Origin: Gammaproteobacteria bacterium
Lineage (GTDB): Bacteria; Pseudomonadota; Gammaproteobacteria; JAABTG01
Assembly: GCA_017999615.1 (NCBI GenBank)
Contig: JAGNLM010000004.1
Coordinates: 62,450-126,449 of the forward strand
Length of the DNA: 64,000 nt
Direction: 5' to 3'
Under the pieces are notes generated by a model. The model was not told the origin of the DNA. It ran no database searches and was given only the letters and a program-made list of their open reading frames with translations. The position numbers and the translations under genes are program-made. Of this stretch, positions 15,767-28,477 are shown piece by piece. Each line of letters starts with the position of its first letter. The stretch's first letter is position 1.

Positions 15767-16726
15767 ATGACCGACCAGGAAGATTTCGCGTCCCTTCTGG
15801 GACAGTTCGAGCGTGCGCAGGTGGGACCGGCGAAGGCCGTTCCCCAGGCGGGCGACCGCGTCCGGGGCCGGATCCTGTCCATCGGCGCCGAGCGCGCCTT
15901 CGTGGACCTGGGTGCCAAGTCCGAGGGCACGATCGACGTCGCGGACCTGACCGACCCCGAAGGCCACCTGACGGTGGGGGTCGGGGATCCGGTCGAGGCG
16001 GTCGTGCTGAGCCGCGACGACCAGAGCGGCACCCTCCTGCTGGGACGCGGCACGGGGCATCGCTTCCACGACAGCGCGGAGCTCCAGCAGGCTTTCCACA
16101 GTCAGCTGCCGGTGGAGGGGGTCGTCACCGGCATCACCCGCGGCGGCGTCGAGGTGCAGGTCGCCGGGCAGCGCGCCTTCTGCCCTGCCTCCCAGCTGGA
16201 CAACCGCTTCGTGGAGGACCTCCAGTCCTTCGTCGGACAGCGGCTCACCTTCCGGATCACCCGGTATCAGGGCGGCAAGCACAGCAACGTGGTGGTGTCG
16301 CGCCGGGTCCTGCTCGAGGAGGAGCAGCGGGCGCGCGTGGAGGAGATGCGGGCGCGGCTCGAGGTCGGGGCCGTGCTGCGGGGCACGGTGACCTCCATCA
16401 AGGACTACGGGGCCTTCGTCGACCTGGGCGGCATCGAAGGGATGGTGCACGTGAGCGAGCTCGCCCACGGCCGGGTCGCCCACCCCCAGGACGTCCTCAG
16501 CGCGGGCCAGACCGTGGACGTGTCCGTGCTGCGCATCGAAAAGACCGGCAACCCCAAGCGCCCCGAACGCATCGCCCTCTCGATCCGTGCCCTCACCCCC
16601 GCGCCCGGCAGGGAGCCCGTCGACGCCGAGGCCCTGGCGCGGGCCACCGAGCGCAAGAGGCCGAGCGAAGGCATCGGCTCCTTCGGCGAGCTGCTGCGCG
16701 AGACCCTCAACCGCGCCCGGAAGTGA
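15767..16726 (+). CDS. S1 RNA-binding domain protein
   Basis: 319 residues from the ATG at 15767. The frame is open upstream but without family-like sequence. It has three S1-type OB folds: about 28-95 (GDRVRGRILSIGAERAFVDLG), about 112-178 (VEGVVTGITRGGVEVQVAG) and about 205-278 (GAVLRGTVTSIKDYGAFVDLGGIEGMVHVSEL). The last is the most canonical. It resembles a shortened ribosomal protein S1 or RpsA-like RNA-binding factor, so a role in translation or RNA metabolism is likely, though the precise target is unknown. It is monocistronic and convergent with the nitroreductase-like gene 38 nt away. Confidence 0.85.
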   Translation: MTDQEDFASLLGQFERAQVGPAKAVPQAGDRVRGRILSIGAERAFVDLGAKSEGTIDVADLTDPEGHLTVGVGDPVEAVVLSRDDQSGTLLLGRGTGHRFHDSAELQQAFHSQLPVEGVVTGITRGGVEVQVAGQRAFCPASQLDNRFVEDLQSFVGQRLTFRITRYQGGKHSNVVVSRRVLLEEEQRARVEEMRARLEVGAVLRGTVTSIKDYGAFVDLGGIEGMVHVSELAHGRVAHPQDVLSAGQTVDVSVLRIEKTGNPKRPERIALSIRALTPAPGREPVDAEALARATERKRPSEGIGSFGELLRETLNRARK

Positions 16727-16764
16727 CCGGCGCAGCCCCCGGGCGCCGCGGCCCTGCCCCGGGG

Positions 16765-17406
16765 TCAGTCGCGCGGGTACCCCACGGACTGCGCCAGGAT
16801 GACCTGCTGCCTCGGCCCGAGCCCCAGCGCGGCCGCGACCGCCTGACGGTCGACCGACCCCCGCACGACCGTCGCCAGCCCCGCCGAGGCGCAGTAGAGG
16901 TACACGTTCTGCGCGATGAACCCCGCGTCGGTCGCGGCGTAGAACGACTGCTGCTCGGCCGCCGCCCCGGCCATGCGGTCCAGGTTCGCCACGTAGACGA
17001 GATTCACCGGGACCTGCGGCACGAAGTCCTGCGTCCCCGTGACCGCACGAATGTCCCGCGCCACCACCCGCTGCAGGGCGTGGGCCACCGGGTCGAAGCG
17101 GTAGGCGCCGTCCGCCAGCGCGACGTAGACGTCGATCTCCCGCCAGTCCCGCGCCGAGGGCGCGGTCCGCTTGCCCGACTCGGGCCGACTCACTCCGGCC
17201 GCCGCCCAGAGCAGGTCGGACAACACCTGGGGCGGAAGCACCCGGGTGCTGAACTCCCGGGTGGAGTGGCGTGTACGCAGCGCCTCCATGAGCGCCATGC
17301 CCCCGTCGGTGCGCGGAGAGGGGAGCACCACTCCGTCGGCCGGACCACCGGAAACCACGCCCGCAACGCTCATCAGCAGCACTCCCACTCGCAGTTTTCC
17401 ACGCAT
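16765..17406 (-). CDS. Exported SagB/ThcOx-type nitroreductase-like protein
   Basis: 213 residues; the ATG at 17406 follows GGAGGAGGGTGATAGC. A signal peptide (to about residue 20) precedes a nitroreductase-like domain: RHSTREFSTRVLPPQVLSDLLWAAAGVSR at the start, RTAPSARDW, then TDAGFIAQNVYLYCASAGLATVVRG and LGPRQQVILAQSVGYP. The family binds FMN and includes SagB-type oxidases and reductases. A secreted member is less usual and the substrate is unknown. It is divergent from the FmdB-like gene at 17497. Confidence 0.82.
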   Translation of the reverse strand: MRGKLRVGVLLMSVAGVVSGGPADGVVLPSPRTDGGMALMEALRTRHSTREFSTRVLPPQVLSDLLWAAAGVSRPESGKRTAPSARDWREIDVYVALADGAYRFDPVAHALQRVVARDIRAVTGTQDFVPQVPVNLVYVANLDRMAGAAAEQQSFYAATDAGFIAQNVYLYCASAGLATVVRGSVDRQAVAAALGLGPRQQVILAQSVGYPRD

Positions 17407-17496
17407 GCTATCACCCTCCTCCAGACGTCTTCACCCGCCGGCCCCTTGTCCGATAAGATTAGACAATCCTTATTCACCAGCCTCGAGGTCTTCGCG

Positions 17497-17754
17497 ATGC
17501 CCACCTACGATTACCGGTGCGACTCTAACGGACGTGTGGTCGAGGTCAACCATCGGATGAGCGAGGAGGTCGCCAACTGGGGCGACCTTTGCGCACGCAC
17601 GGGGACGGACCCTGGCGACACACCGCTCGACGCCCCCGTGAAGCGCCTCGCGACCGGCGGTCACGTGCTCACCGGGGGGGGACGGAGCACCGCACCGGAG
17701 CCCTCCTGCCCGACCGGCTCGTGCTGTGCCGGTGGATTCTGCGGTCTGAACTGA
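17497..17754 (+). CDS. FmdB-type zinc-ribbon protein
   Basis: 85 residues from the ATG at 17497. It starts MPTYDYRCDSNGRVVEV, the typical FmdB/CxxC_CXXC_SSSS opening, but the usual first CxxC is reduced to a single Cys8 (RCDSNG). A Cys-rich tail (SCPTGSCCAGGFCGLN) is present and may bind metal. These small proteins are mostly uncharacterised; some are described as putative regulators. A terminator follows at 17809-17830, so it is monocistronic. Confidence 0.75.
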   Translation: MPTYDYRCDSNGRVVEVNHRMSEEVANWGDLCARTGTDPGDTPLDAPVKRLATGGHVLTGGGRSTAPEPSCPTGSCCAGGFCGLN

Positions 17755-17808
17755 CCGACGGACCGCCGAGCGGGTCCATCCAAAGGCTGAGCTTGCCCGT
17801 CCGAAAGG

Positions 17809-17830
17809 CGGCCGGGAACCCACCCGGCCG
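17809..17830 (+). terminator. Rho-independent terminator after the FmdB-like gene
   Basis: Perfect 8-bp stem CGGCCGGG/CCCGGCCG with a 6-nt loop, followed by TTCTCCTTCC. It begins about 55 nt past the stop and 30 nt before rdgC. Confidence 0.75.
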
Positions 17831-17862
17831 TTCTCCTTCCCTTCTCGCAAGGACGCCGCCTC

Positions 17863-18777
17863 ATGTGGTTCAAGAACCTTTCCCTGTACCGTTTCCTCCA
17901 GCCCTTTGCCTGGACCCCGGAGGAGCTCGACGCCCGCCTCGCCGCCCGCGCGTTCCGTCCGACCACGGAGCTCGAGGCGCAGTTCACCGGGTGGGTCTCC
18001 CCCCTCGGGGAGGACCGCCCGCCGGGCGTGCACGCCGCGGGGGGATACCTCGCGTTCTGCGCCCGCACGGAGGAGAAGGTCATGCCCGCCGCCGCGGTGC
18101 GGGACGCGGTGTCCGCCCGGGTGCGGGAGATCGAGCAGCGTGAGGGGCGACCCGTGCGCGGGCGCCGGCGCGCCGAGATCAAGGACGACGTCATCTTCGA
18201 GATGCTCCCCCGCGCCTTCACCCGCAGCCGCGTGAGCCACGCCTGGGTCGACCCCGGCGCGGGCTGGCTCGCGGTCGACGCCGCGAGCCCGCGCAAGGCG
18301 GAGGAGATGATCACCTTCCTGCGGGAGACGCTGGAGACCCTGCCGGTGATCCCCCTGGCGGTTGCGAGCGCGCCCCACGCCGTGATGACCGGCTGGCTGA
18401 CCTCGGGGGAGATCCCTCTCGACTTCCACGTCGAGGACGAGTGCGACCTGCTGGACCCCGGGGAGGACCGGGGGACCGTCCGGGCCCGGCGTCAGGACCT
18501 GGGCTCGGAGGAGATCCGCACGCACCTGGACGCGGGTAAGGTGGTCACCCAGCTCGCGCTCACCTTCGAGGACCGGCTGAGTTTCGTCCTCGACCAGCGA
18601 CTGACGGTCAAGCGCCTGAAATTCCTGGACATCGTGCAGGAGGCGGCGCGCGAGGTGGACGCCCAGAGCGCGGCCGAGCGCTTCGACGCCGACTTCGCGG
18701 TGATGAGCCTGGAACTCGCCCGCTTTCTGCCGCGCCTGGTCCATGCGTTCGGCGGCGAGGCCCCGCGCGAGGGCTGA
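17863..18777 (+). CDS. rdgC: Recombination-associated protein RdgC
   Basis: 304 residues, the family's normal size. It opens with the conserved MWFKNLSLYRF and has the RdgC core (GWVSPLGED, KVMPAAAVRDAV, LPRAFTRSRVSHAWVD, MTGWLTSGEIPLDFHVEDECDLLDPGE, CDL). RdgC forms a ring-shaped dimer on double-stranded DNA and restrains RecA loading. The presence of rdgC points to beta- or gammaproteobacteria. An AAGGA-like site lies upstream of the ATG. It is convergent with dacB, with a small hairpin in between. Confidence 0.95.
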   Translation: MWFKNLSLYRFLQPFAWTPEELDARLAARAFRPTTELEAQFTGWVSPLGEDRPPGVHAAGGYLAFCARTEEKVMPAAAVRDAVSARVREIEQREGRPVRGRRRAEIKDDVIFEMLPRAFTRSRVSHAWVDPGAGWLAVDAASPRKAEEMITFLRETLETLPVIPLAVASAPHAVMTGWLTSGEIPLDFHVEDECDLLDPGEDRGTVRARRQDLGSEEIRTHLDAGKVVTQLALTFEDRLSFVLDQRLTVKRLKFLDIVQEAAREVDAQSAAERFDADFAVMSLELARFLPRLVHAFGGEAPREG

Positions 18778-18784
18778 CGACCCA

Positions 18785-18800
18785 CCCCGCGCAGGCGGGG
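18785..18800. terminator. Small hairpin between convergent rdgC and dacB
   Basis: CCCCGC-GCAG-GCGGGG, a 6-bp GC stem with a 4-nt loop, 8 nt past the rdgC stop and 22 nt past the dacB stop. There is no clear T tract on either side. It may be a bidirectional transcript end. Confidence 0.4.
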
Positions 18801-18822
18801 TCGGCGCCTCGGCAGGACGGGC

Positions 18823-20045
18823 TCAGCGGGCCCCCCCCCGGCAGACGCGCGCGAGGTCGGGCGTGCGCGCGAGGGAATCCGCGACCTGGCGGCGCAGGTC
18901 GTAGGCCACCGGCTGGTTGATGAGGAGCGCGAAGGGCTCCCAGCGCCCGCCCCGCTGCACGTAGCCGGCGTAACAGCTGATCCCGCGCAGGGTGCCGCTC
19001 TTCGCCCGGATCCGCTCGTCCTGAGCGGGCAGCAGGTCCCGATAGGGTGCGAGGAGCCGCAGCACGTCGACCAACTGGCGCGCGCTGAGCCGGTTGCCAC
19101 GGGAGAGTCCGGCCCCCTCCTCCACCCGGTAGCCACGCCAGCCGAACCGGCGGTCCGCCCACGCGGCGAAGGCTGCTTGCGCCGCCTCGAGGGTGAGGGG
19201 CCGCCCGTCGCCCCGGTCCCCGAGTGCCAGGAACAACCCGTTCGCGACGAAGTTGTTCGAGTACTCCAGCATCGAGGCAATCAGGGCGCCCAGGTCGCGG
19301 GCGCTGCGATACCGGTGAAGGTGCCGCGCGCCCCGCGGCAGGACCCCGTCCCGGTGGTCCTCGCCCACCACCACGCCCTCGGCGCGCAGCTTCGCCGCGA
19401 GGAGCTCCGCGAAGTAGCGCGCCGCCGCCTCCCCGTCCCGCAGGTTGACGCGGTGCTTCCCCGGCGGCAGTGAACGGCCGAGCTCCACCGCGAGCGCCGT
19501 CAGGGGCGTCTGCTCCTCGGCGCTCTGCACCCCGGCCCGGGTGCGCAGGACGTGCAGCGTGTTGAAGTTCACCGCGAGCGCCGAGAGGGGTGCGTCGTAG
19601 GGGTTGTCGCTCGCGGAGCGGCCCGGGATGTCGAGGCCAGCCGCGTAGCGCGTGCTGTCCGTGCCGATCCCGGCGACGCGGTCCAGACCCCGGGCCTTCA
19701 CCTCGCGGGCCAGCCGCTCCAGATCCTCCGAGACCAGGAAGGGGTCGCCGGAGCCCCGCACCCAGAGGCGCCCATCGTCGCCCCGGTAGAGGTCCGTCTC
19801 GAACCGGTGCTCCAGGCCCCAGCGCTCGATCGCCGCTAGCGCCGTGAGGAGCTTCATCGTCGAGGCGGGCACCCGCGGCTGGTCCGCCTGCCGGGCGATG
19901 ACGGCGACACCCGCCTCCTCCACGAGCAGGCTCGCCTCGCGCAGGCCGAGAACCTGCGCGAGGGCGCCCGGCTCCGCCGCCCCGGGCGAGGCCGCGGGCA
20001 GCGCGCAGCCGAGGAGGAACCCGAAGAGGATGCGGAGGCCTGCCC

Positions 20046-20049
<4 letters not shown>
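18823..20049 (-). CDS. dacB: D-alanyl-D-alanine carboxypeptidase/endopeptidase (PBP4)
   Basis: 408 residues; the ATG (20049-20047) overlaps the carB stop as ATGA. A signal peptide (to about residue 25) is followed by the penicillin-binding active-site motifs: SxxK in PASTMKLL, SxN in EYSNNFVANGLFLALG and a KSG box in RAKSGTLRGISCYAGYV. It trims and cuts peptidoglycan peptides in the periplasm. It is shorter than E. coli DacB (477 residues). Coupling to carB is a matter of position, not of pathway. Confidence 0.92.
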
Positions 20050-23246
<3,197 letters not shown>

Positions 23247-23499
23247 GGGGGAATTCTCTCCGAAGGGGGCGGCGTGGGGCTCGAGCCGGGGCCGAGGACG
23301 CCACGTTCATAGTGGGTCGCCCGAAGGGCGTCAAGAGGGAAACGCACGCCCGGCCGTTTCACGGCTATCATGCGGCACGCGCCCGGGCCGTGCCCAGCCG
23401 CCGCGCACGGCCGCCCCGGCCTCCCTCCCCCGCGGACTTCCGCACCCGAGGAGGGGCGCGCCCGGGCTTGCGGGCACGAACGATACAGGAGCAAGCCCC

Positions 23500-24654
23500 A
23501 TGGAAAACTTCGTCTTCTACAATCCGACCCGGATCCTCTTCGGCCAGGGCCAGATCGCCGCGATCGGGTCGTACATCCCGGCGGGCTCGCGCGTGCTCGT
23601 CACCTACGGCGGGGGCAGCGTGGTGAAGACCGGGACCCTCGCCCGGGTCCACGAGGCGCTCCGCGGCTTCGAGGTCCTCGAATTCGGGGGGATCGAGCCC
23701 AACCCCACCTACGAGACCCTGATGCGGGCGGTGGATCTGGCGCGCCGCGAGCACGTGGACTTCCTCCTCGCGGTCGGCGGGGGCTCGGTCATCGACGGCA
23801 CGAAATTCATCGCCGCGGCCATCCCCTTCCGGGGCGAGCCCTGGGACATCCTGGCCTCGCGCGCGAGGGTCAGCGCCACGGTGCCCCTCGGCACCGTGCT
23901 CACCCTGCCCGCCACCGGCTCGGAGATGAACCGCTTCTCGGTCGTGAGCCGCGCGGCCACCCGCGACAAGCTGGCGTTCGCCAGCGACCGCGTGTTCCCC
24001 CGGTTCTCGGTGCTGGACCCGACCCTGACCTACACCCTGCCCCCCCGTCAGGTCGCGAACGGCGTCATCGACGCCTTCGTGCACGTGGCCGAGCAGTACC
24101 TGACCTACCCCGTGGACGCGCGGGTCCAGGACCGCTTCGCCGAAGGGCTGCTCCTGACGCTCGTCGAGGAGGGTCCGCGGGCGCTCGCCGAGCCCGAGGA
24201 CTACGCGGTTCGCGCCAACGTGATGTGGGCCGCTACCCTGGCCCTGAACGGCCTCATCGGCACCGGCGTCCCGGAGGACTGGGCGACCCACATGCTGGGG
24301 CACGAGCTCACCGCGCTGCACGGCCTCGACCACGCCCAGACGCTCGCGGTGCTCCTGCCGGCGATGCTGCAGGTCCGCCGGGCCGCCAAGCGGGCGAAGC
24401 TGCTGCAGTACGCCGAGCGGGTCTGGGGCCTGCGGGACGGGGACGAGGAGGCCCGCGTGGACGCGGTCATCGCGCGCACGCGCGAGTTCTTCGAGTCCCT
24501 GGGGGCGGCGACCCGGCTCTCCGCCTACGGCATCGGCGCCGAGGCCATCCCGCCCATCCTCCAGCAACTGGAGCGCCACGGGATGACCGCCCTCGGCGAG
24601 CACGGGGACGTCGGCCTCGAGGATTGCCGCAGGGTCCTGGAGCTCGCGCTCTGA
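23500..24654 (+). CDS. Iron-containing alcohol dehydrogenase, YqhD-like
   Basis: 384 residues from the ATG at 23500 with AGGAG 8 nt upstream. An N-terminal Rossmann-like part carries the GGGS motifs ([27 protein letters not shown]). A C-terminal helical domain carries the likely metal ligands Asp and His in [12 protein letters not shown], and further His in [24 protein letters not shown]. YqhD-type enzymes reduce aldehydes with NADPH. The physiological substrate is unknown. It is monocistronic, between carB and ilvD. Confidence 0.92.
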   Translation: MENFVFYNPTRILFGQGQIAAIGSYIPAGSRVLVTYGGGSVVKTGTLARVHEALRGFEVLEFGGIEPNPTYETLMRAVDLARREHVDFLLAVGGGSVIDGTKFIAAAIPFRGEPWDILASRARVSATVPLGTVLTLPATGSEMNRFSVVSRAATRDKLAFASDRVFPRFSVLDPTLTYTLPPRQVANGVIDAFVHVAEQYLTYPVDARVQDRFAEGLLLTLVEEGPRALAEPEDYAVRANVMWAATLALNGLIGTGVPEDWATHMLGHELTALHGLDHAQTLAVLLPAMLQVRRAAKRAKLLQYAERVWGLRDGDEEARVDAVIARTREFFESLGAATRLSAYGIGAEAIPPILQQLERHGMTALGEHGDVGLEDCRRVLELAL

Positions 24655-24784
24655 GGTCCGCGACCCCGCGCCCGCTCCGGGCGGATGGGCGCGCCCGGCT
24701 CGGCGGCGCCAATCTTCCGGTCAGGCCGGGGCGCGGATTAAGCTTAGCCCCGACCGCCCTTCCATCGCTCCAGTGAGGTCTCCC

Positions 24785-26623
24785 ATGCCGGCGCTACGCT
24801 CCCGAACCACGACCCACGGCCGCAACATGGCCGGTGCCCGCTCCCTGTGGCGCGCCACGGGGCTCACCGATTCCGATTTCGGCAAGCCCATCGTCGCCAT
24901 CGCGAACTCGTTCACGGAGTTCGTGCCGGGACACGTGCACCTGCGGGACCTGGGGAAACTGGTCGCGGGGGCAATCGCCGAGGCGGGGGGGGTCGCGCGC
25001 GAATTCCACACCATCGCCATCGACGACGGCATCGCCATGGGTCACGGCGGCATGCTGTACTCGCTACCGAGCCGGGAGCTCATCGCCGACTCCGTGGAGT
25101 ACATGGTGAACGCCCACCAGGCCGACGCCCTGGTGTGCATCAGCAACTGCGACAAGATCACCCCCGGAATGCTGCTCGCCACCCTGCGCCTGAACATCCC
25201 CACGGTGTTCGTGAGCGGCGGCGCGATGGAGGCCGGCCGGGCGGTGGTCGACGAGAAGGGTGTGGCGACGGCGGGCCTGGACCTCATCGACGCCATGACG
25301 GCCGCGGTCGACCCGGGAGTGAGCGAAGCGACGTTGACCGCGATCGAGCGCTCGGCGTGCCCCACGTGCGGCTCCTGCGCGGGCATGTTCACGGCGAACT
25401 CCATGAACTGCCTGCTCGAGGTCATCGGCCTCGCGCTTCCCGGCAACGGCACGACGCTGGCGACCTCGGCCGCGCGCAAGGGCCTCTTCCTCGAGGCGGG
25501 CCGGCTCGTGGTCGAGCTCTGCCGACGCTGGTACGACGAGGAGGACCGCTCGGTGCTGCCGCTCTCCATCGCGAGTCGGGCGGCCTTCGAGAACGCAATG
25601 CGCGTGGACATCGCCATGGGCGGGTCCACCAACACGGTGCTGCACCTGCTCGCCGCCGCCCGCGAGGCCGGCGCCGACTTCAACCAGGACCACATCGACG
25701 CGCTGAGCCGGGTCACGCCCTGCATCTGCAAGGTCGCGCCAAGCTCCCACTACCACATGGAGGACGTGCACCGCGCGGGCGGGATCCCCGCCATCATGGG
25801 AGAGCTGGACCGCGCCGGCCTGCTCGACCGCGGCGTGCACGCGGTGCACTCCGCCAGCCTGCGGGACTGGCTGGCCGCCTGGGACGTGCGCGCCGCCTCC
25901 CCCAACCCTGAGGCGGTGGAGCTCTTCCACGCCGCCCCGGGTGGCGTACGCACGACCGAGGCCTTCTCCTCCAGCAACCGCTGGGCGTCGCTCGACCTCG
26001 ACGACGCGAACGGCTGCATCCGCTCGGTCGAGACGCCCTACTCCGCCGACGGCGGCCTGGCCATCCTCAAGGGCAACCTGGCCGTCGACGGTTGCATCGT
26101 GAAGACCGCCGGCGTGCCCGCGCACCTCGGGACGTTCCGGGGTCCGGCGCGAGTCACCGAATCTCAGGAAGAGGCCGTGGAGGCGATCCTCTCCGGGCGC
26201 ATCGCACCGGGGGACGTCGTCGTGGTGCGTTACGAGGGTCCGAAAGGCGGGCCGGGGATGCAGGAGATGCTCTACCCCACCGCCTTCCTGAAAGGGCGGG
26301 GCCTCGGCCCGTCCTGCGCCCTGGTCACCGACGGACGGTTCTCGGGCGGGTCGAGCGGGCTGTCCATCGGCCACGTCTCCCCCGAGGCGGCGTCCGGCGG
26401 CACCATCGGGCTGGTGGAGGACGGGGACCTCATCGAGATCTCCATTCCCAACCGCTCCATCGAGCTCCTCGTGGACGAGGCGACCCTGGCCGCGCGGCGC
26501 GCCCGGCGCGAGGCCGCCGGCTGGCAGCCGCGCAGCCGCCAGCGCGAGGTCTCCAACGCCCTCAAGGTCTACGCCACGATGGCCCTCTCCGCCGACAAGG
26601 GCGCAGCCCGCCAACTCCCGTGA
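24785..26623 (+). CDS. ilvD: Dihydroxy-acid dehydratase
   Basis: 612 residues from the ATG at 24785 with GAGG 6 nt upstream. It dehydrates 2,3-dihydroxy-isovalerate and 2,3-dihydroxy-3-methylvalerate in valine and isoleucine synthesis. Iron-sulfur ligand regions are intact ([29 protein letters not shown]), as are the Mg/substrate segments ([39 protein letters not shown]). Length matches the E. coli type (616). The ABC exporter ATPase gene starts 58 nt downstream and may be read through. Confidence 0.96.
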   Translation: MPALRSRTTTHGRNMAGARSLWRATGLTDSDFGKPIVAIANSFTEFVPGHVHLRDLGKLVAGAIAEAGGVAREFHTIAIDDGIAMGHGGMLYSLPSRELIADSVEYMVNAHQADALVCISNCDKITPGMLLATLRLNIPTVFVSGGAMEAGRAVVDEKGVATAGLDLIDAMTAAVDPGVSEATLTAIERSACPTCGSCAGMFTANSMNCLLEVIGLALPGNGTTLATSAARKGLFLEAGRLVVELCRRWYDEEDRSVLPLSIASRAAFENAMRVDIAMGGSTNTVLHLLAAAREAGADFNQDHIDALSRVTPCICKVAPSSHYHMEDVHRAGGIPAIMGELDRAGLLDRGVHAVHSASLRDWLAAWDVRAASPNPEAVELFHAAPGGVRTTEAFSSSNRWASLDLDDANGCIRSVETPYSADGGLAILKGNLAVDGCIVKTAGVPAHLGTFRGPARVTESQEEAVEAILSGRIAPGDVVVVRYEGPKGGPGMQEMLYPTAFLKGRGLGPSCALVTDGRFSGGSSGLSIGHVSPEAASGGTIGLVEDGDLIEISIPNRSIELLVDEATLAARRARREAAGWQPRSRQREVSNALKVYATMALSADKGAARQLP

Positions 26624-26681
26624 TGACCGCCCGCGGTCCGGCCTGCTGCGCGCCCGGCCACCCGCCGGGCCCGGGCGGGCC

Positions 26682-27386
26682 TTGACCGCCACGGCCGCAT
26701 CGGCCATCCACGCGACGGGCCTCGTCAAGTGGTTCGGCGCCGGCGACGGGCGCACCTATGCCGTCAACGACGTCTCCTTCGAGGCCCGCTTCGGCGAGAT
26801 GCTCTACCTCGTCGGGCCTTCGGGCAGCGGCAAGACCACGCTCCTCAGCATCGTCTCCGGGATCCTGCGCCCCAACGCGGGCCGCGTGACGGTGAAGGGG
26901 ACCGACATCTGGACGCTCGGCAACAGCCGCCTCGCCGAGTTCCGGCTGCAGTCGGTGGGATTCGTGTTCCAGGACTACCACCTCTTCCCGCGTCTCACGA
27001 CCGCGGAGAACGTGGCCATTCCCCTCATCCTCAAGCGCCGGCACTGGAAGGCCGCGCTCGATGAGGCCCACAAGTACCTGGAGGTCGTCGGTCTCAGCGA
27101 CCGGGCCGAGCTCCCGCCCGTCAAGCTGAGCGGAGGCGAGCAGCAGCGGGTCGCCATCGCCCGGGCCATGATCGCGCAGCCGGACCTCCTGATTCTCGAC
27201 GAGCCGACCGCATCGCTCGACGGCGAGACCGGCCGCCGGATCCTTTCCTTCGTCCAGGCGAACGTGCTCACCGCCACCCGCGCGATCCTGATCGTCACCC
27301 ACGACAGCCGCATCTACGAGTACGCGGACCGCATCATGCACATGGAAGACGGCCGGATCACGGGGCTCGAGGACGCACCCAAATGA
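26682..27386 (+). CDS. ABC exporter ATP-binding protein (MacB/DevA-like)
   Basis: 234 residues from a TTG at 26682; no strong ribosome site is seen and the start is moderately certain. Walker A GPSGSGKTT, the Q-loop FVFQDYHLFPR, signature LSGGEQQR, Walker B LLILDEPT and the switch His in IVTHD are all intact. It is the first gene of a three-gene operon with a membrane-fusion protein (4-nt overlap) and a permease. The set resembles DevBCA or MacAB-type exporters, in which the ATPase drives transport of a lipid, peptide or glycolipid across the envelope. An upstream 20-codon open frame overlaps both the ilvD stop and this start. Confidence 0.9.
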   Translation: MTATAASAIHATGLVKWFGAGDGRTYAVNDVSFEARFGEMLYLVGPSGSGKTTLLSIVSGILRPNAGRVTVKGTDIWTLGNSRLAEFRLQSVGFVFQDYHLFPRLTTAENVAIPLILKRRHWKAALDEAHKYLEVVGLSDRAELPPVKLSGGEQQRVAIARAMIAQPDLLILDEPTASLDGETGRRILSFVQANVLTATRAILIVTHDSRIYEYADRIMHMEDGRITGLEDAPK

Positions 27387-28477
27387 AAGGCAGACTGATC
27401 TTCTTCCTCGCCGCCGCCGGACTCCTCACGGGTCTCGCGAGCGCCTACTACTTCAACGTCCCGCGCACCCATCAGCCCCCCGCCTTCAGCCCGGCGCCGA
27501 ACCCCTACCCGCGGGGCATCTACGCCAACGGGATCATCGAGAGCGCCCAGAGCAACGGCGAGAACGTGAACCTGTTCCCCGAGGTCTCCGGCACGGTCTC
27601 GGGCATCCTGGTGAGCGAGGGCCAGACGGTCACCCGGGGGACGCCGCTCCTCACCATCGACGACTCCGTACAGCGGGCCGTGGTGGAGCAGCAGCGGGCC
27701 CAGGCCGAGGCGGCGCTCAACCAGTTGAGGGCGCTGAAGGCGGAGCCCCGTCCCGAGACCCTGGCAGTCGCCCAGGCCCAGCTCGGGCTCGCGCGCGCGA
27801 CCCTCAAGACCGCGCAGGACCAGTACGACAAGCAGAGCCGGCTCTACGAGACCGACGCGAAGGCGGTCAGCAAGGACACCGTGGACAACGCCGCCAACGC
27901 CGCCCGGGTGGCGGCGGCCGGCGTCGAGGTCGCCCAGCGCCAGCTCGAGCTCACCCGGGCCGGGGCCTGGAGCTACGACATCGAAAACCAGCAGCGCCAG
28001 TACGACGCGCTGCACAACGCCTATCTCGCTTCCGCGGCACAGCTCGACCGTTACACGATCAAGGCGCCCATCGACGGCGTCATCCTCTCGGTGCGGGCGG
28101 CGGTCGGGAGCTACATCTCTCCCCAGGGGTCCTACGGCACCTACACCGGCGGTTTCACACCGATCATGGTCATGGGCGGCCCCCAGGAGTACCTCGCCGT
28201 GCGCTGCTACGTGGACGAGATCCTCGTGCCCCGGCTCCCGCCCCCCGAGCGCCTGCGCGCCGCCATGTTCGTGCGCGGCACGAGCTTCAGCCTGCCGCTC
28301 GAGTACGTGCGCACCCAACCCTACGTGGGCCCCAAGATCGCGCTCTCGAATCAGCGCACGGAGCGGGTCGACGTGAGGGTGCTGCCGCTCATCTTCCGCT
28401 TCTCCAAGCCCGCCGGGATGGCCCTCTACCCCGGGCAGCTCGTGGACGTGTACATCGGCGAAGAGAGCGCCTCGTGA
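27383..28477 (+). CDS. Membrane-fusion (HlyD/DevB-like) subunit of an ABC exporter
   Basis: 364 residues; the ATG overlaps the ATPase stop by 4 nt. An N-terminal membrane anchor (about 5-22) leads to a lipoyl/barrel-sandwich half (GIIESAQSNGENVNLFPEVSGTVSGILVSEGQTV). A long alpha-helical hairpin follows (VVEQQRAQAEAALNQLRALKAEP... to QLELTRAG), then the second lipoyl half (YTIKAPIDGVILSVRAAVGSYISPQG) and a beta-barrel domain. It would connect the permease to an outer-membrane channel encoded elsewhere. The order ATPase, fusion protein, permease is kept in a compact operon. Confidence 0.9.
   Translation: MKGRLIFFLAAAGLLTGLASAYYFNVPRTHQPPAFSPAPNPYPRGIYANGIIESAQSNGENVNLFPEVSGTVSGILVSEGQTVTRGTPLLTIDDSVQRAVVEQQRAQAEAALNQLRALKAEPRPETLAVAQAQLGLARATLKTAQDQYDKQSRLYETDAKAVSKDTVDNAANAARVAAAGVEVAQRQLELTRAGAWSYDIENQQRQYDALHNAYLASAAQLDRYTIKAPIDGVILSVRAAVGSYISPQGSYGTYTGGFTPIMVMGGPQEYLAVRCYVDEILVPRLPPPERLRAAMFVRGTSFSLPLEYVRTQPYVGPKIALSNQRTERVDVRVLPLIFRFSKPAGMALYPGQLVDVYIGEESAS

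Noticed and set aside
16727-16764. Terminator between the S1-domain gene and the nitroreductase-like gene
   Set aside because: CCCCGGG-type repeats are present, but pairing is imperfect and no T tract follows.
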